Below are positions 1-5,485 of a stretch of DNA of 6,566 nt, one piece after another. The position numbers were made by a program, and so were the translations under genes. Position 1 is the stretch's first letter. Each line of letters opens with the position of its first letter. The notes under the pieces are model-generated. The model searched no databases, was not told the origin of the DNA, and worked only from the letters and a program-made list of their open reading frames with translations. This stretch comes from an uncultured Dyadobacter sp. GTDB taxonomy: Bacteria > Bacteroidota > Bacteroidia > Cytophagales > Spirosomataceae. Where the stretch lies: contig CAMLNK010000235.1 in assembly GCA_946481035.1 (NCBI GenBank), positions 1 through 6,566 of the forward strand, written 5' to 3'.

Positions 1-109
1 GATCGTCCGCTGCGCTGACAGGGCTGGCAAACGATTCTTGCGCTATCGAAGGAATAATGCTGCCCGCGAGGGCGCTGTTAATGAGGAAATCTCTGCGGGA
101 TAGGTTCAT
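1..109 (-). CDS. Partial Tat-signal protein, N-terminal 36 codons only
   Basis: Reading leftward from the ATG whose first base is 109, the frame stays open to the window edge and gives 36 residues. They begin MNLSRRDFLINSALAGSIIP, a textbook twin-arginine (Tat) signal: S-R-R-D-F-L at residues 4-9, then a hydrophobic stretch with small residues, then a likely cleavage region around residues 23-34. The protein should therefore fold in the cytoplasm and be exported to the periplasm or envelope. Only 9 bases separate its ATG from the stop of the heparinase-like gene, so the two are probably co-transcribed. No Shine-Dalgarno sequence is present, as is usual in Bacteroidota. The mature domain lies outside the window. 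The same S-R-R-D-F-L type of leader on the oxidoreductase at 2183 suggests a Gfo/Idh/MocA-like or other cofactor enzyme, but that is inference only. Confidence 0.8.
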   Translation of the reverse strand, partial: MNLSRRDFLINSALAGSIIPSIAQESFASPVSAADD

Positions 110-118
110 GAGGACTGT

Positions 119-2068
119 TCAGGATTTGGTGATAACGAAACTGTGTTTGCCTTTGGCTTTTAACGCCTTGCTGGTGAGGATAATGCGGGTGACCGGCGCG
201 CCGTCCCATTTGGTTTTGAAACTGTTGTATTCCATACCTTCGGTGGAAGGTAGTTCTGTGGAAACTGCCCAGCTCTTCGCGTCATAAGAGAGCGAGACCG
301 TTTTTTTACCAGAAGTTGTCAGGATAATTTTGCCCGGCGTGCCCGTGTCGACTTTGCAGACGGTCATGAATACCTGCTGCAATGAGTCGGGCTTCTGTTT
401 CAGGGCATAATCATCGGAGATTTCAACCACATTTTTACCACGGTTGAGCTTTACCAGCCGGTTCCAGTTTTGTACGCCCGCTTCCTGCGGGTAGGCAGGG
501 GCGATGTCCATCGCCAGCGAAACTTCCTTTTCGTTGACATTGCTTTTGACATTCCTCGCGTTGAACTGCTTTCCGGCCGGTTGCCCGAGCCCGTTGATAA
601 TCGGCAGGTTATGGTATTTCGATTGCGTAAACCAGAGCTCGTACCTTTTGGAAGAAAACGTCCGTGCCGTATAATTGCCGCGGCCGGCATCGACTATCAC
701 CGGTTCGCCATCGGCATACACAATAAAATCGCCCACGTCATTATGGTTGTGGCTTTCGGCATTGTGGCCGGCGTGTGTGGCCAGGTAAAGGCCGTTGTCG
801 GAGCGGGCGGTGAGTACTTCAATATCGGAAAGCCACGATTGCGCTACTTGTTGGTAAGTTTTGGATGGATCCGGCTTCAACTCGGAGGTCGTCAGAAGGT
901 TCCATACCTTCCTGGGACGCTGGTAACCATTTCCTCCGGTTACCGCACCGAACTGGCCGTAAGCCCACTCGCCGAGCGCGGCCAGTTCGGGGTCCTGAAC
1001 TGCCTTGCCGAAGCGGTAGAGCATTAATCCGTCGGGTTTCAGTTTCGGATCGGCGTCGGCGAAGTTCACGAAATAGTCGTTGGCAATGTGCACTTTGTAC
1101 ACATAAGCCGCCATTTTACGGATCAGGTCATTGTTGTAAATATTAATTTTTCCATTAGTAGCACTTTCCAGGATCGCGAGCGCGTCGTAGGCACTCGCTC
1201 CGGCGGCAAACCAATAGCTGGGACCTTCATCGCAGCCGCCGTCGTCGCCCAGGCTATTGAAATACCGGTCGAGAAACACGGTGTATTGATACGCATTGTC
1301 GCTACGCTTTTGGGTGTCTTTTTCGAGTAGCAGATCGGCAATGAGCAGGTTCGAGACGATCCACGGGTTCCAGTTGTTTACCGGATTGGTAGTGCTCAGC
1401 CAGCCGTAGCGTTTGGGGTCTTTAAGTGGTTCGAATATCTTTTTGTTGGTTTCAAAATAAATGCGCGGTCGGATCAGCGGAGACATTTTATCCAGTTTCT
1501 CACCCAGGAAATAATCGGTGAGTGCCAATACTCCTGCGGTTTCGGCGCCGAACAGGTCCACGGTCGGGTCCTGCACATCGGGCAGGCCGTTTTTAGCCTT
1601 TTGCACACTCAAATGCGCAGGCACACCCCAGTAAGTTTCTTCACAAATGGTCCATACGGAGTTCAGAATGGCTTCCATGAACCGGTCTTTGCCCTCCACG
1701 GTCTCGGCGAGGACGAGGCTCATCAATTGGTTTCTCCGCCCGAACGACGCAGCTGCGTGCCTTTCGCGGTCGCCGCTGCGCGTAAAATCGAGCAGCAGGC
1801 TTGCAGTAACCATTGGAATAGGCTTTTCCAATGCTTCTTCACCGGCTTTGATAATCTTCGCGAGTTCGGCAGGATCGGTTTTGCTGCGCCATTCTTCGGG
1901 TGTTTTGGGGTAAGGCGCCCATTGGCCGGGCGGAACGAGGGCTTCGCTGAATGCGCTCTGGCTGTACTTCTGCGCCAGAATGTTACGCTGGGTGACCTGC
2001 GCGCCGACAGGCTGGGCGACTCCGGACAATGCGATCGCCAGGGCAAACGCCAGTAGTAGTTTCATCAT
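119..2068 (-). CDS. Secreted heparinase II/III family protein (polysaccharide lyase-like)
   Basis: The predicted protein has 649 residues. Residues 1-23 form a Sec signal peptide (MMK, then a Leu/Ala-rich core ending PVGAQ), so it acts in the periplasm or outside the cell. The middle (about 60-400) is helix-rich, as expected for an alpha/alpha toroid, with NNWNPW at 231-236 and DDGGCDEGPSYW at 275-286; in related lyases this region supplies the neutralising Asn/His and the catalytic Tyr (here perhaps Y285). The C-terminal half is a heparinase II/III beta-sandwich with ESHNHNDVGDF at 438-448, VIVDAG at 457-462 and KYHNLPI at 484-490. H442, D460 and H486 fit the metal ligands described for Pedobacter heparinase II, and H440 fits the active-site His; this mapping is from memory. 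The family cleaves uronic-acid glycosidic bonds by beta-elimination. The polymer cannot be named. The start is the first of two consecutive ATGs; either leaves the signal peptide intact. It appears to lead an operon with the partial gene at the left edge. Confidence 0.88.
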   Translation of the reverse strand: MMKLLLAFALAIALSGVAQPVGAQVTQRNILAQKYSQSAFSEALVPPGQWAPYPKTPEEWRSKTDPAELAKIIKAGEEALEKPIPMVTASLLLDFTRSGDRERHAAASFGRRNQLMSLVLAETVEGKDRFMEAILNSVWTICEETYWGVPAHLSVQKAKNGLPDVQDPTVDLFGAETAGVLALTDYFLGEKLDKMSPLIRPRIYFETNKKIFEPLKDPKRYGWLSTTNPVNNWNPWIVSNLLIADLLLEKDTQKRSDNAYQYTVFLDRYFNSLGDDGGCDEGPSYWFAAGASAYDALAILESATNGKINIYNNDLIRKMAAYVYKVHIANDYFVNFADADPKLKPDGLMLYRFGKAVQDPELAALGEWAYGQFGAVTGGNGYQRPRKVWNLLTTSELKPDPSKTYQQVAQSWLSDIEVLTARSDNGLYLATHAGHNAESHNHNDVGDFIVYADGEPVIVDAGRGNYTARTFSSKRYELWFTQSKYHNLPIINGLGQPAGKQFNARNVKSNVNEKEVSLAMDIAPAYPQEAGVQNWNRLVKLNRGKNVVEISDDYALKQKPDSLQQVFMTVCKVDTGTPGKIILTTSGKKTVSLSYDAKSWAVSTELPSTEGMEYNSFKTKWDGAPVTRIILTSKALKAKGKHSFVITKS

Positions 2069-2182
2069 AACGGCTGTGGTTTAGGAAGTTGAATGTGATT
2101 GAATATAAGACTCCATTATCCAGTAGAATCACTTACTTCGGCCTTTAAATTAAAATCAATTAGTATAAAATCCTGAAAAAAT
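2069..2182. promoter_or_regulatory. Divergent control region between lyase and oxidoreductase
   Basis: These 114 bases lie between two outward-facing start codons, so promoters for both arms must be here or further inside the genes. The right two thirds are AT-rich. I find no exact TAnnTTTG box in either direction. TATATTCA on the minus strand (about 2099-2106) is a partial match pointing to the lyase, and AGTATAAAAT near 2162-2171 is an AT-rich candidate pointing to the oxidoreductase. GTGATT at 2095-2100 and AATCAC at 2127-2132 form a 6-base inverted repeat with a 26-base spacer, a possible operator but short enough to be chance. No Shine-Dalgarno sequence precedes either ATG. Confidence 0.45.
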
Positions 2183-3469
2183 ATGAATGCCGAGAGTCTG
2201 AGCCGCCGTGATTTCCTGAAAGCAGGTGCTGTTGTCTCTTCCTTTATGATCGTGCCCCGGCACGTGCTCGGACGAGGCTACAAAGCGCCGAGCGACATGA
2301 TTTCGCTGGGTTTTATCGGCTGCGGGCGGCAAAGCGGCGGCTTGCGTAACCGGTTTCTCGATACACAGGAGACACGCATCATCGCGGCTTCGGATGTATA
2401 CGGGGTCAAGCAGGATACATTTGTGAATGCTACCAACAAATGGTATTCCGAAAAGCTGGGGCAAGGCACTTATAACGCTGCGGCAGGCATTAAGGACTTT
2501 CGGGAATTGCTTTCCAGAAAAGACATCGATGCAGTGGTGATTGCGGCGCCGGATCACTGGCATGCTGCTATGGCCGTGCGCGCTGCCGAGGCTGGAAAGG
2601 ATATTTATTGTGAAAAACCGCTTTCGCTGACGGTAAAGGAAGGCCGGGCGATGGTGAATGCAGCCAGAAAGCATAACCGTGTGTTCCAGACCGGGAGTAT
2701 GCAGCGCTCCGCACCCGAATTCACGAAAGCTGTGCAGCTGGTACGCAGCGGCGCCATTGGAACAATTAAAAAAGTATATGTCAATGTAGGCGGCCCGCCG
2801 AAAGCGTGGGGCCTGCAAAGCGAAACAACGCCCGCAGACCTCGACTGGGATCTCTGGATGGGGCCCAATTCGGTTGAAAGACCCTATAATAACGAACTGG
2901 CACCGGCTATGGATGCTAAATTCTGGCCAAAATGGCGCGATTACGTCGAATTCGGCGGAGGCGGTATGACCGACTGGGGCGCGCATATGTTCGATATTGC
3001 GCAATGGGGACTGAATATGGATGCCAGCGGGCCGACTGAACTGGTTTATTCCGAGCCGGGGAAAGGGTTGGTTTACAGATATGCCAATGGCGTCGAGGTT
3101 GTACACCGCCCGATGGAAGGCAAGCAGCATTGCCATTTCGTAGGAACCGATGGCGAGGTGTTCGTAGCCCGCGGCGAGTTGAGAACCACTCCCGAGCCGT
3201 TGAAAGACAAGGTTTTCAGTGCGGAAGACGCCGGTGTTTACGTGAGTACCAATCATTATAAAGACTTCCTGAATGCGATCCGGACGCGCAAACCGCCTAT
3301 TTGCGATGTTGAAACCGGGCACCGGACAGCGTCGGTGTGCAACATCGGGAACATCGCGTACGGCTTGGGTCGTTCGCTGAAATGGGACCCGGTAAAGGAG
3401 CAATTTGAAGGAGATAAAAATGCCAACAAGCTGCTGGGCCGGCCGATGCGGAAAGAATGGAAAGTCTGA
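2183..3469 (+). CDS. Tat-exported Gfo/Idh/MocA family oxidoreductase
   Basis: The predicted protein has 428 residues, close to the usual size of the family. Residues 7-15 (SRRDFLKAG) are a Tat motif followed by a hydrophobic stretch to about residue 30, so it should be exported folded with its nucleotide bound. The Rossmann fold follows: GFIGCG at 43-48, AAPDHWH at 121-127, and the family hallmark EKP at 144-146. The C-terminal alpha/beta domain carries GGGGMTDWGAHMFD at 258-271, with D264 and H268 as likely active-site residues, and GHRTASVCNIGNIA at 379-392. The family performs NAD(P)-dependent oxidation or reduction of sugars and related polyols; some exported members use tightly held NAD for hydrolysis-like chemistry (GH109 type). 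Substrate is unknown. It faces away from the lyase across a shared control region, which suggests joint work on a polysaccharide. The ATG at 2183 is chosen because it gives the complete Tat signal. Confidence 0.9.
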   Translation: MNAESLSRRDFLKAGAVVSSFMIVPRHVLGRGYKAPSDMISLGFIGCGRQSGGLRNRFLDTQETRIIAASDVYGVKQDTFVNATNKWYSEKLGQGTYNAAAGIKDFRELLSRKDIDAVVIAAPDHWHAAMAVRAAEAGKDIYCEKPLSLTVKEGRAMVNAARKHNRVFQTGSMQRSAPEFTKAVQLVRSGAIGTIKKVYVNVGGPPKAWGLQSETTPADLDWDLWMGPNSVERPYNNELAPAMDAKFWPKWRDYVEFGGGGMTDWGAHMFDIAQWGLNMDASGPTELVYSEPGKGLVYRYANGVEVVHRPMEGKQHCHFVGTDGEVFVARGELRTTPEPLKDKVFSAEDAGVYVSTNHYKDFLNAIRTRKPPICDVETGHRTASVCNIGNIAYGLGRSLKWDPVKEQFEGDKNANKLLGRPMRKEWKV

Positions 3470-3513
3470 CATTCCCGAAGGCATAAAATAGTAACGGGTT
3501 TTTCCAAATTGTG

Positions 3514-3521
3514 TATTTTTG
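3514..3521 (+). promoter_or_regulatory. Bacteroidota -7 box just upstream of tsaE
   Basis: TATTTTTG is an exact match to the Bacteroidota -7 consensus TAnnTTTG. It ends only 4 bases before the ATG at 3526, so a start site about 5-8 bases downstream would fall at or right next to the start codon. I see no convincing TTG -33 element 17-21 bases upstream, which keeps confidence moderate. Confidence 0.5.
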
Positions 3522-3525
3522 TAAC

Positions 3526-3957
3526 ATGATTGGACAGCCCACGGTAATTCGTTTTAAAGAACTCGACGAGCTTGGAAATGTATCGGAAGCACTTTTCAGG
3601 CTCGGTGCGGAAACGCCCGTCTGGCTTTTCGAAGGTCAGATGGGAGCCGGTAAAACGACGCTCATCAAGGCATTATGCAGCCATCTCGGGGTTACAACCC
3701 ATGTGCAGAGCCCCACTTTCTCGCTGGTGAATGAATATGATGCGGGGGGCAGAACAATCTATCACTTTGATTTTTACAGGATTAAGGACGAAACAGAAGC
3801 CCTGGACATGGGTGTGGAGGAGTATTTCGATTCGGGGGATTTCTGCTTTGTCGAGTGGCCGGGGAAAGTTGAAAGCCTTTGGCCGCTGAACTACATGCAG
3901 CTGCATCTGGAAGCGGATGAAACTGGCATGAGAATATTGGAAGTCACCAAGGTATAA
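3526..3957 (+). CDS. tsaE: TsaE, ATPase of the tRNA t6A37 threonylcarbamoylation complex
   Basis: TsaE is the ATPase that cycles the TsaB-TsaD complex during transfer of the threonylcarbamoyl group to A37 of ANN-decoding tRNAs in the cytoplasm. Starting from the ATG at 3526 the protein has 143 residues, normal for the family. Walker A is GQMGAGKTT at 37-45 (K43 the phosphate-binding Lys). It is followed by the family blocks SPTFSLVNEY at 62-71, HFDFYRI at 80-86 (D82 a likely Mg/ATP ligand) and FVEWPGK at 108-114 with E110 and W111. A GTG at 3511 would add five residues, but it precedes the -7 box and is unlikely to be transcribed. The ald gene follows 47 bases later on the same strand. From memory, tsaE-ald adjacency is common in Bacteroidota, often with porX upstream, which is not the case here. 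Confidence 0.95.
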   Translation: MIGQPTVIRFKELDELGNVSEALFRLGAETPVWLFEGQMGAGKTTLIKALCSHLGVTTHVQSPTFSLVNEYDAGGRTIYHFDFYRIKDETEALDMGVEEYFDSGDFCFVEWPGKVESLWPLNYMQLHLEADETGMRILEVTKV

Positions 3958-3989
3958 GAGGTCACATTTAGTTAGTTACTGTTTCACTT

Positions 3990-3997
3990 TCATTTTG
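3990..3997 (+). promoter_or_regulatory. Near-match -7 box upstream of ald
   Basis: TCATTTTG differs from TAnnTTTG at one fixed position and ends 7 bases before the ald ATG at 4005. It may give ald its own promoter in addition to read-through from tsaE. The evidence is weak: no clear -33 element, and T-rich sequence makes near-matches common. Confidence 0.25.
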
Positions 3998-4004
3998 CCA
4001 GTCA

Positions 4005-5231
4005 ATGCCACAACCTCAGATTACCGGTTTTGAAGAGCTCGCCAAGCAGTCGGTGCTGTATCCTCAGGAGTCACTAATGGCTGTCCGCAAGGACCAGAAT
4101 TCACTGCATATCGGCTTGCCGAGGGAGGTTTCTTTACAGGAGAACCGCATTGCGCTCACGCCCGACGCGGTGGCGATCCTGGTCAGGAACGGGCACGAAG
4201 TGTGGGTAGAGAAAGACGCCGGCAAAGGTGCCAACCTGTCGGACCACGAGTACAGCGAGGCCGGAGCGAAGATTGTCCACAGCCCGGAAGAGGTGTACCA
4301 GGCCAATGTGATCCTGAAAGTGGAGCCGCTGGTGGAAGAGGAGTTCCGTTTTGTGAAAGCCGGAACGACGCTGATCTCAGCCCTCAACCTTCCCGCTTTG
4401 GAAAAACAGTATTTTGAAAAACTTAACGACCTGAAAATAACCGGTATCGGTTACGAACTGATCGAGGACAAGGTAGGAGGGAAGCCGATTATCCGCGCTA
4501 TGGGCGAGATTGCCGGCAGCACCGTGTTGCTCATCGCCGCCGAATATCTTTCGACGCCGAACGGGGGCCGTGGCGTGATCCTGGGCGGCATTACCGGCGT
4601 ACCACCGACCAAGATTGTGATCCTGGGCGCGGGTACGGTGGCAGAGTTCGCTACGCGCGCATCCTTGAGCCTGGGCGCGGACGTGAAGGTTTTCGACAAG
4701 CACATTTACCGCCTGCAACGATTGAAATACTCGATCGGGCAAAACCTGTATACCTCTATTATCGATTCCGAAACGCTGGCGGAAGCCATTGGACGGGCGG
4801 ATGTGGTGATCGGTACCATGCGTGCCGACAATGGACTGAGCCCGATGGTGGTAACCCGCGAAATGGTATCGAAAATGAAACCGGGCTCGGTGATCATCGA
4901 CGTCAGTATCGATCAGGGCGGGTCGTTTGAGACTTCGCGCATGACGACGCACAAGAACCCGACATTCAAATACAACGAGGTAATCCATTACTGCGTGCCC
5001 AACATCCCCTCGCGCGTGGCACACACGGCGAGCACGGCGCTCAGCAATGTATTTTTGCCCTTTTTGCTCCAAACAGGCACAATAGGAGGCATCGAGGAAA
5101 TGATTTATGCCAATCGTTGGTTTATGAAGGGAGTATATTGCCACAAAGGCACGCTCACCAACTCCCACATCGCCCGGAGCTTTAACATGAGGTATAAAGA
5201 TCTCACATTATTGCTGGCGGCGAGGATGTAG
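4005..5231 (+). CDS. ald: Alanine dehydrogenase (Bacteroidota type, AlaDh/PNT family)
   Basis: The predicted protein has 408 residues, about 30 more than Bacillus or mycobacterial Ald, mostly as an N-terminal extension (1-35). The family reaction is NAD-dependent deamination of L-alanine to pyruvate and ammonia in the cytoplasm. Domains: AlaDh/PNT N-terminal block IGLPREVSLQENRIALTP at 36-53 (R48 matches the substrate Arg), then the NAD domain with VILGAGTVAE at 205-214 and acidic D231 ending the second strand, as in NAD-specific enzymes. IDVSIDQGGSFETS at 298-311 contains the conserved Asp (D303). The substrate Lys of the usual KVKEP motif is not obvious in LKVEP at 104-108, and the usual FLHLA His is replaced by N128 in ALNLPA. 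I recall the same pattern in other Bacteroidota Ald proteins, so it looks family-wide. The start at 4005 keeps the LYPQE segment I recall as conserved; ATG 4077, preceded by AGGAG, is the alternative. The last codons lie in the tandem duplication. Confidence 0.9.
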   Translation: MPQPQITGFEELAKQSVLYPQESLMAVRKDQNSLHIGLPREVSLQENRIALTPDAVAILVRNGHEVWVEKDAGKGANLSDHEYSEAGAKIVHSPEEVYQANVILKVEPLVEEEFRFVKAGTTLISALNLPALEKQYFEKLNDLKITGIGYELIEDKVGGKPIIRAMGEIAGSTVLLIAAEYLSTPNGGRGVILGGITGVPPTKIVILGAGTVAEFATRASLSLGADVKVFDKHIYRLQRLKYSIGQNLYTSIIDSETLAEAIGRADVVIGTMRADNGLSPMVVTREMVSKMKPGSVIIDVSIDQGGSFETSRMTTHKNPTFKYNEVIHYCVPNIPSRVAHTASTALSNVFLPFLLQTGTIGGIEEMIYANRWFMKGVYCHKGTLTNSHIARSFNMRYKDLTLLLAARM

Positions 5232-5239
5232 GGAGCTAT

Positions 5240-5278
5240 AAGCTTTAAGCCTTAGGCTGTAAGCTTTTTATATTTTTG
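5240..5278 (+). terminator. Probable ald terminator formed by the left heptad array
   Basis: AAGCTTTAAGCC (5240-5251) and GGCTGTAAGCTT (5255-5266) pair at 10 of 12 positions around a TTA loop, followed by TTTATATTTTT. This lies 8 bases after the ald stop codon and has the form of an intrinsic terminator, though the stem has two central mismatches. An equivalent hairpin and T tract recur in copy 2 at about 5369-5398. Confidence 0.5.
5271..5278 (+). promoter_or_regulatory. Possible -7 box in copy 1 spacer
   Basis: TATTTTTG matches TAnnTTTG exactly. It could serve the 134-residue gene at 5486 with a leader of about 200 bases that would include all of copy 2. The matching place in copy 2 reads TATATTTAAC and has lost the box. 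There is no clear -33 element, and it sits in a T tract where chance matches are likely. Confidence 0.25.
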
Positions 5279-5338
5279 ATAATTGAACTACCTGTGCTAG
5301 TTGCGCAATCAGCTTAAAGCTTACAGCATCTAACATAC

Positions 5339-5357
5339 TTGCTGGCGGCGAGGATGT
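5339..5357 (+). pseudogene. Duplicated 19-base fragment of the ald 3' end
   Basis: These bases are identical, 19 of 19, to 5211-5229, the last complete codons of ald (Leu-Leu-Ala-Ala-Arg-Met) plus the first base of its stop. In the copy the next bases make TGA instead of TAG. It has no start codon and cannot code for anything; it is a by-product of the tandem duplication. Confidence 0.85.
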
Positions 5358-5362
5358 GAAGG

Positions 5363-5467
5363 GGCTATAAGCTTTAAGCCTTAGGCTGTAAGCTTTTTAT
5401 ATTTAACAATTAAACTCTATGCTAGTTGCGCAATCAGCGTAAAGCTTATAGCTTAAAGCTTAAAGCA
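5363..5467. repeat. Heptad inverted-repeat element, copy 2, expanded right arm
   Basis: The left arm is GGCTATA (5363), AGCTTTA (5370), AGCCTTA (5377), GGCTGTA (5384) and AGCTTTT (5391). The right arm has four units instead of two: TAAAGCT (5440), TATAGCT (5447), TAAAGCT (5454) and TAAAGCA (5461). The 19-base core is repeated exactly at 5420-5438. The right-arm stretch 5437-5452 is complementary to 5364-5379 at 15 of 16 positions. It includes TATAGC, which pairs fully with GCTATA where copy 1 has TACAGC and one mismatch. Unit-number variation is what replication slippage in a short tandem array would give. Confidence 0.8.
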
Positions 5468-5485
5468 TCTAACATACAACAACGA

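Larger units (their letters stand above)
5234..5328. repeat. Heptad inverted-repeat element, copy 1
   Basis: The left arm is five consecutive 7-base units: AGCTATA (5234), AGCTTTA (5241), AGCCTTA (5248), GGCTGTA (5255) and AGCTTTT (5262). The right arm has the complementary orientation: TAAAGCT (5315) and TACAGCA (5322). Bases 5235-5252 pair with 5310-5327 at about 15 of 18 positions, enclosing an AT-rich spacer and the core TGCTAGTTGCGCAATCAGC (5295-5313), which contains the palindrome TTGCGCAA. The transcript could fold either into this long hairpin or into the shorter local hairpin described as the ald terminator. Confidence 0.8.
5211..5477. repeat. Tandem duplication spanning the ald 3' end and intergenic heptad element
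   Basis: Copy 1 is 5211-5338 (128 bases) and copy 2 is 5339-5477 (139 bases), directly abutting. Both begin with the same 19 bases, TTGCTGGCGGCGAGGATGT, which in copy 1 are the last ald codons and the T of its stop. Both end with AGCATCTAACATAC (5325-5338 and 5464-5477). The 11-base length difference is accounted for by two extra 7-base units in copy 2 (+14), one extra base after the ald piece (+1) and loss of four bases in the AT-rich spacer (-4). The coding piece, left array and core are almost identical between copies, while the AT spacer (5269-5294 against 5398-5419) has clearly diverged. No transposase is present. Local duplication by slippage or unequal exchange explains the layout best. 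Confidence 0.9.

Noticed and set aside
470..1027. Long plus-strand open frame opposite the lyase gene
   Set aside because: It is antisense to a clearly conserved lyase reading frame, has low-complexity basic and hydrophobic content and no recognisable motif. It is a shadow of the minus-strand gene, as are the other long antisense frames here, including 2156-3484 and 4377-5168.
3474..3505. CCCG...CGGG followed by TTTTT after the oxidoreductase as a terminator
   Set aside because: Only four base pairs with a 17-base loop; too weak to call.
4066..4079. AGGAG followed by ATG at 4077 as the true ald start
   Set aside because: It looks like a Shine-Dalgarno site, but this phylum rarely relies on them, no other gene here has one, and the residues before it (LYPQE segment) appear conserved in Bacteroidota Ald from memory. 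Kept only as an alternative.
5211..5477. CRISPR array or insertion sequence
   Set aside because: Only two copies with no unique spacers of regular length, no cas genes, no transposase and no target-site duplication. The boundaries fit a local tandem duplication.
5426..5485. In-frame TTG extension of the 134-residue gene, adding 20 residues
   Set aside because: The extension lies inside the repeat core and heptad array, and its peptide is just translated AGCTTTA-type repeats. ATG 5486 is a better start.
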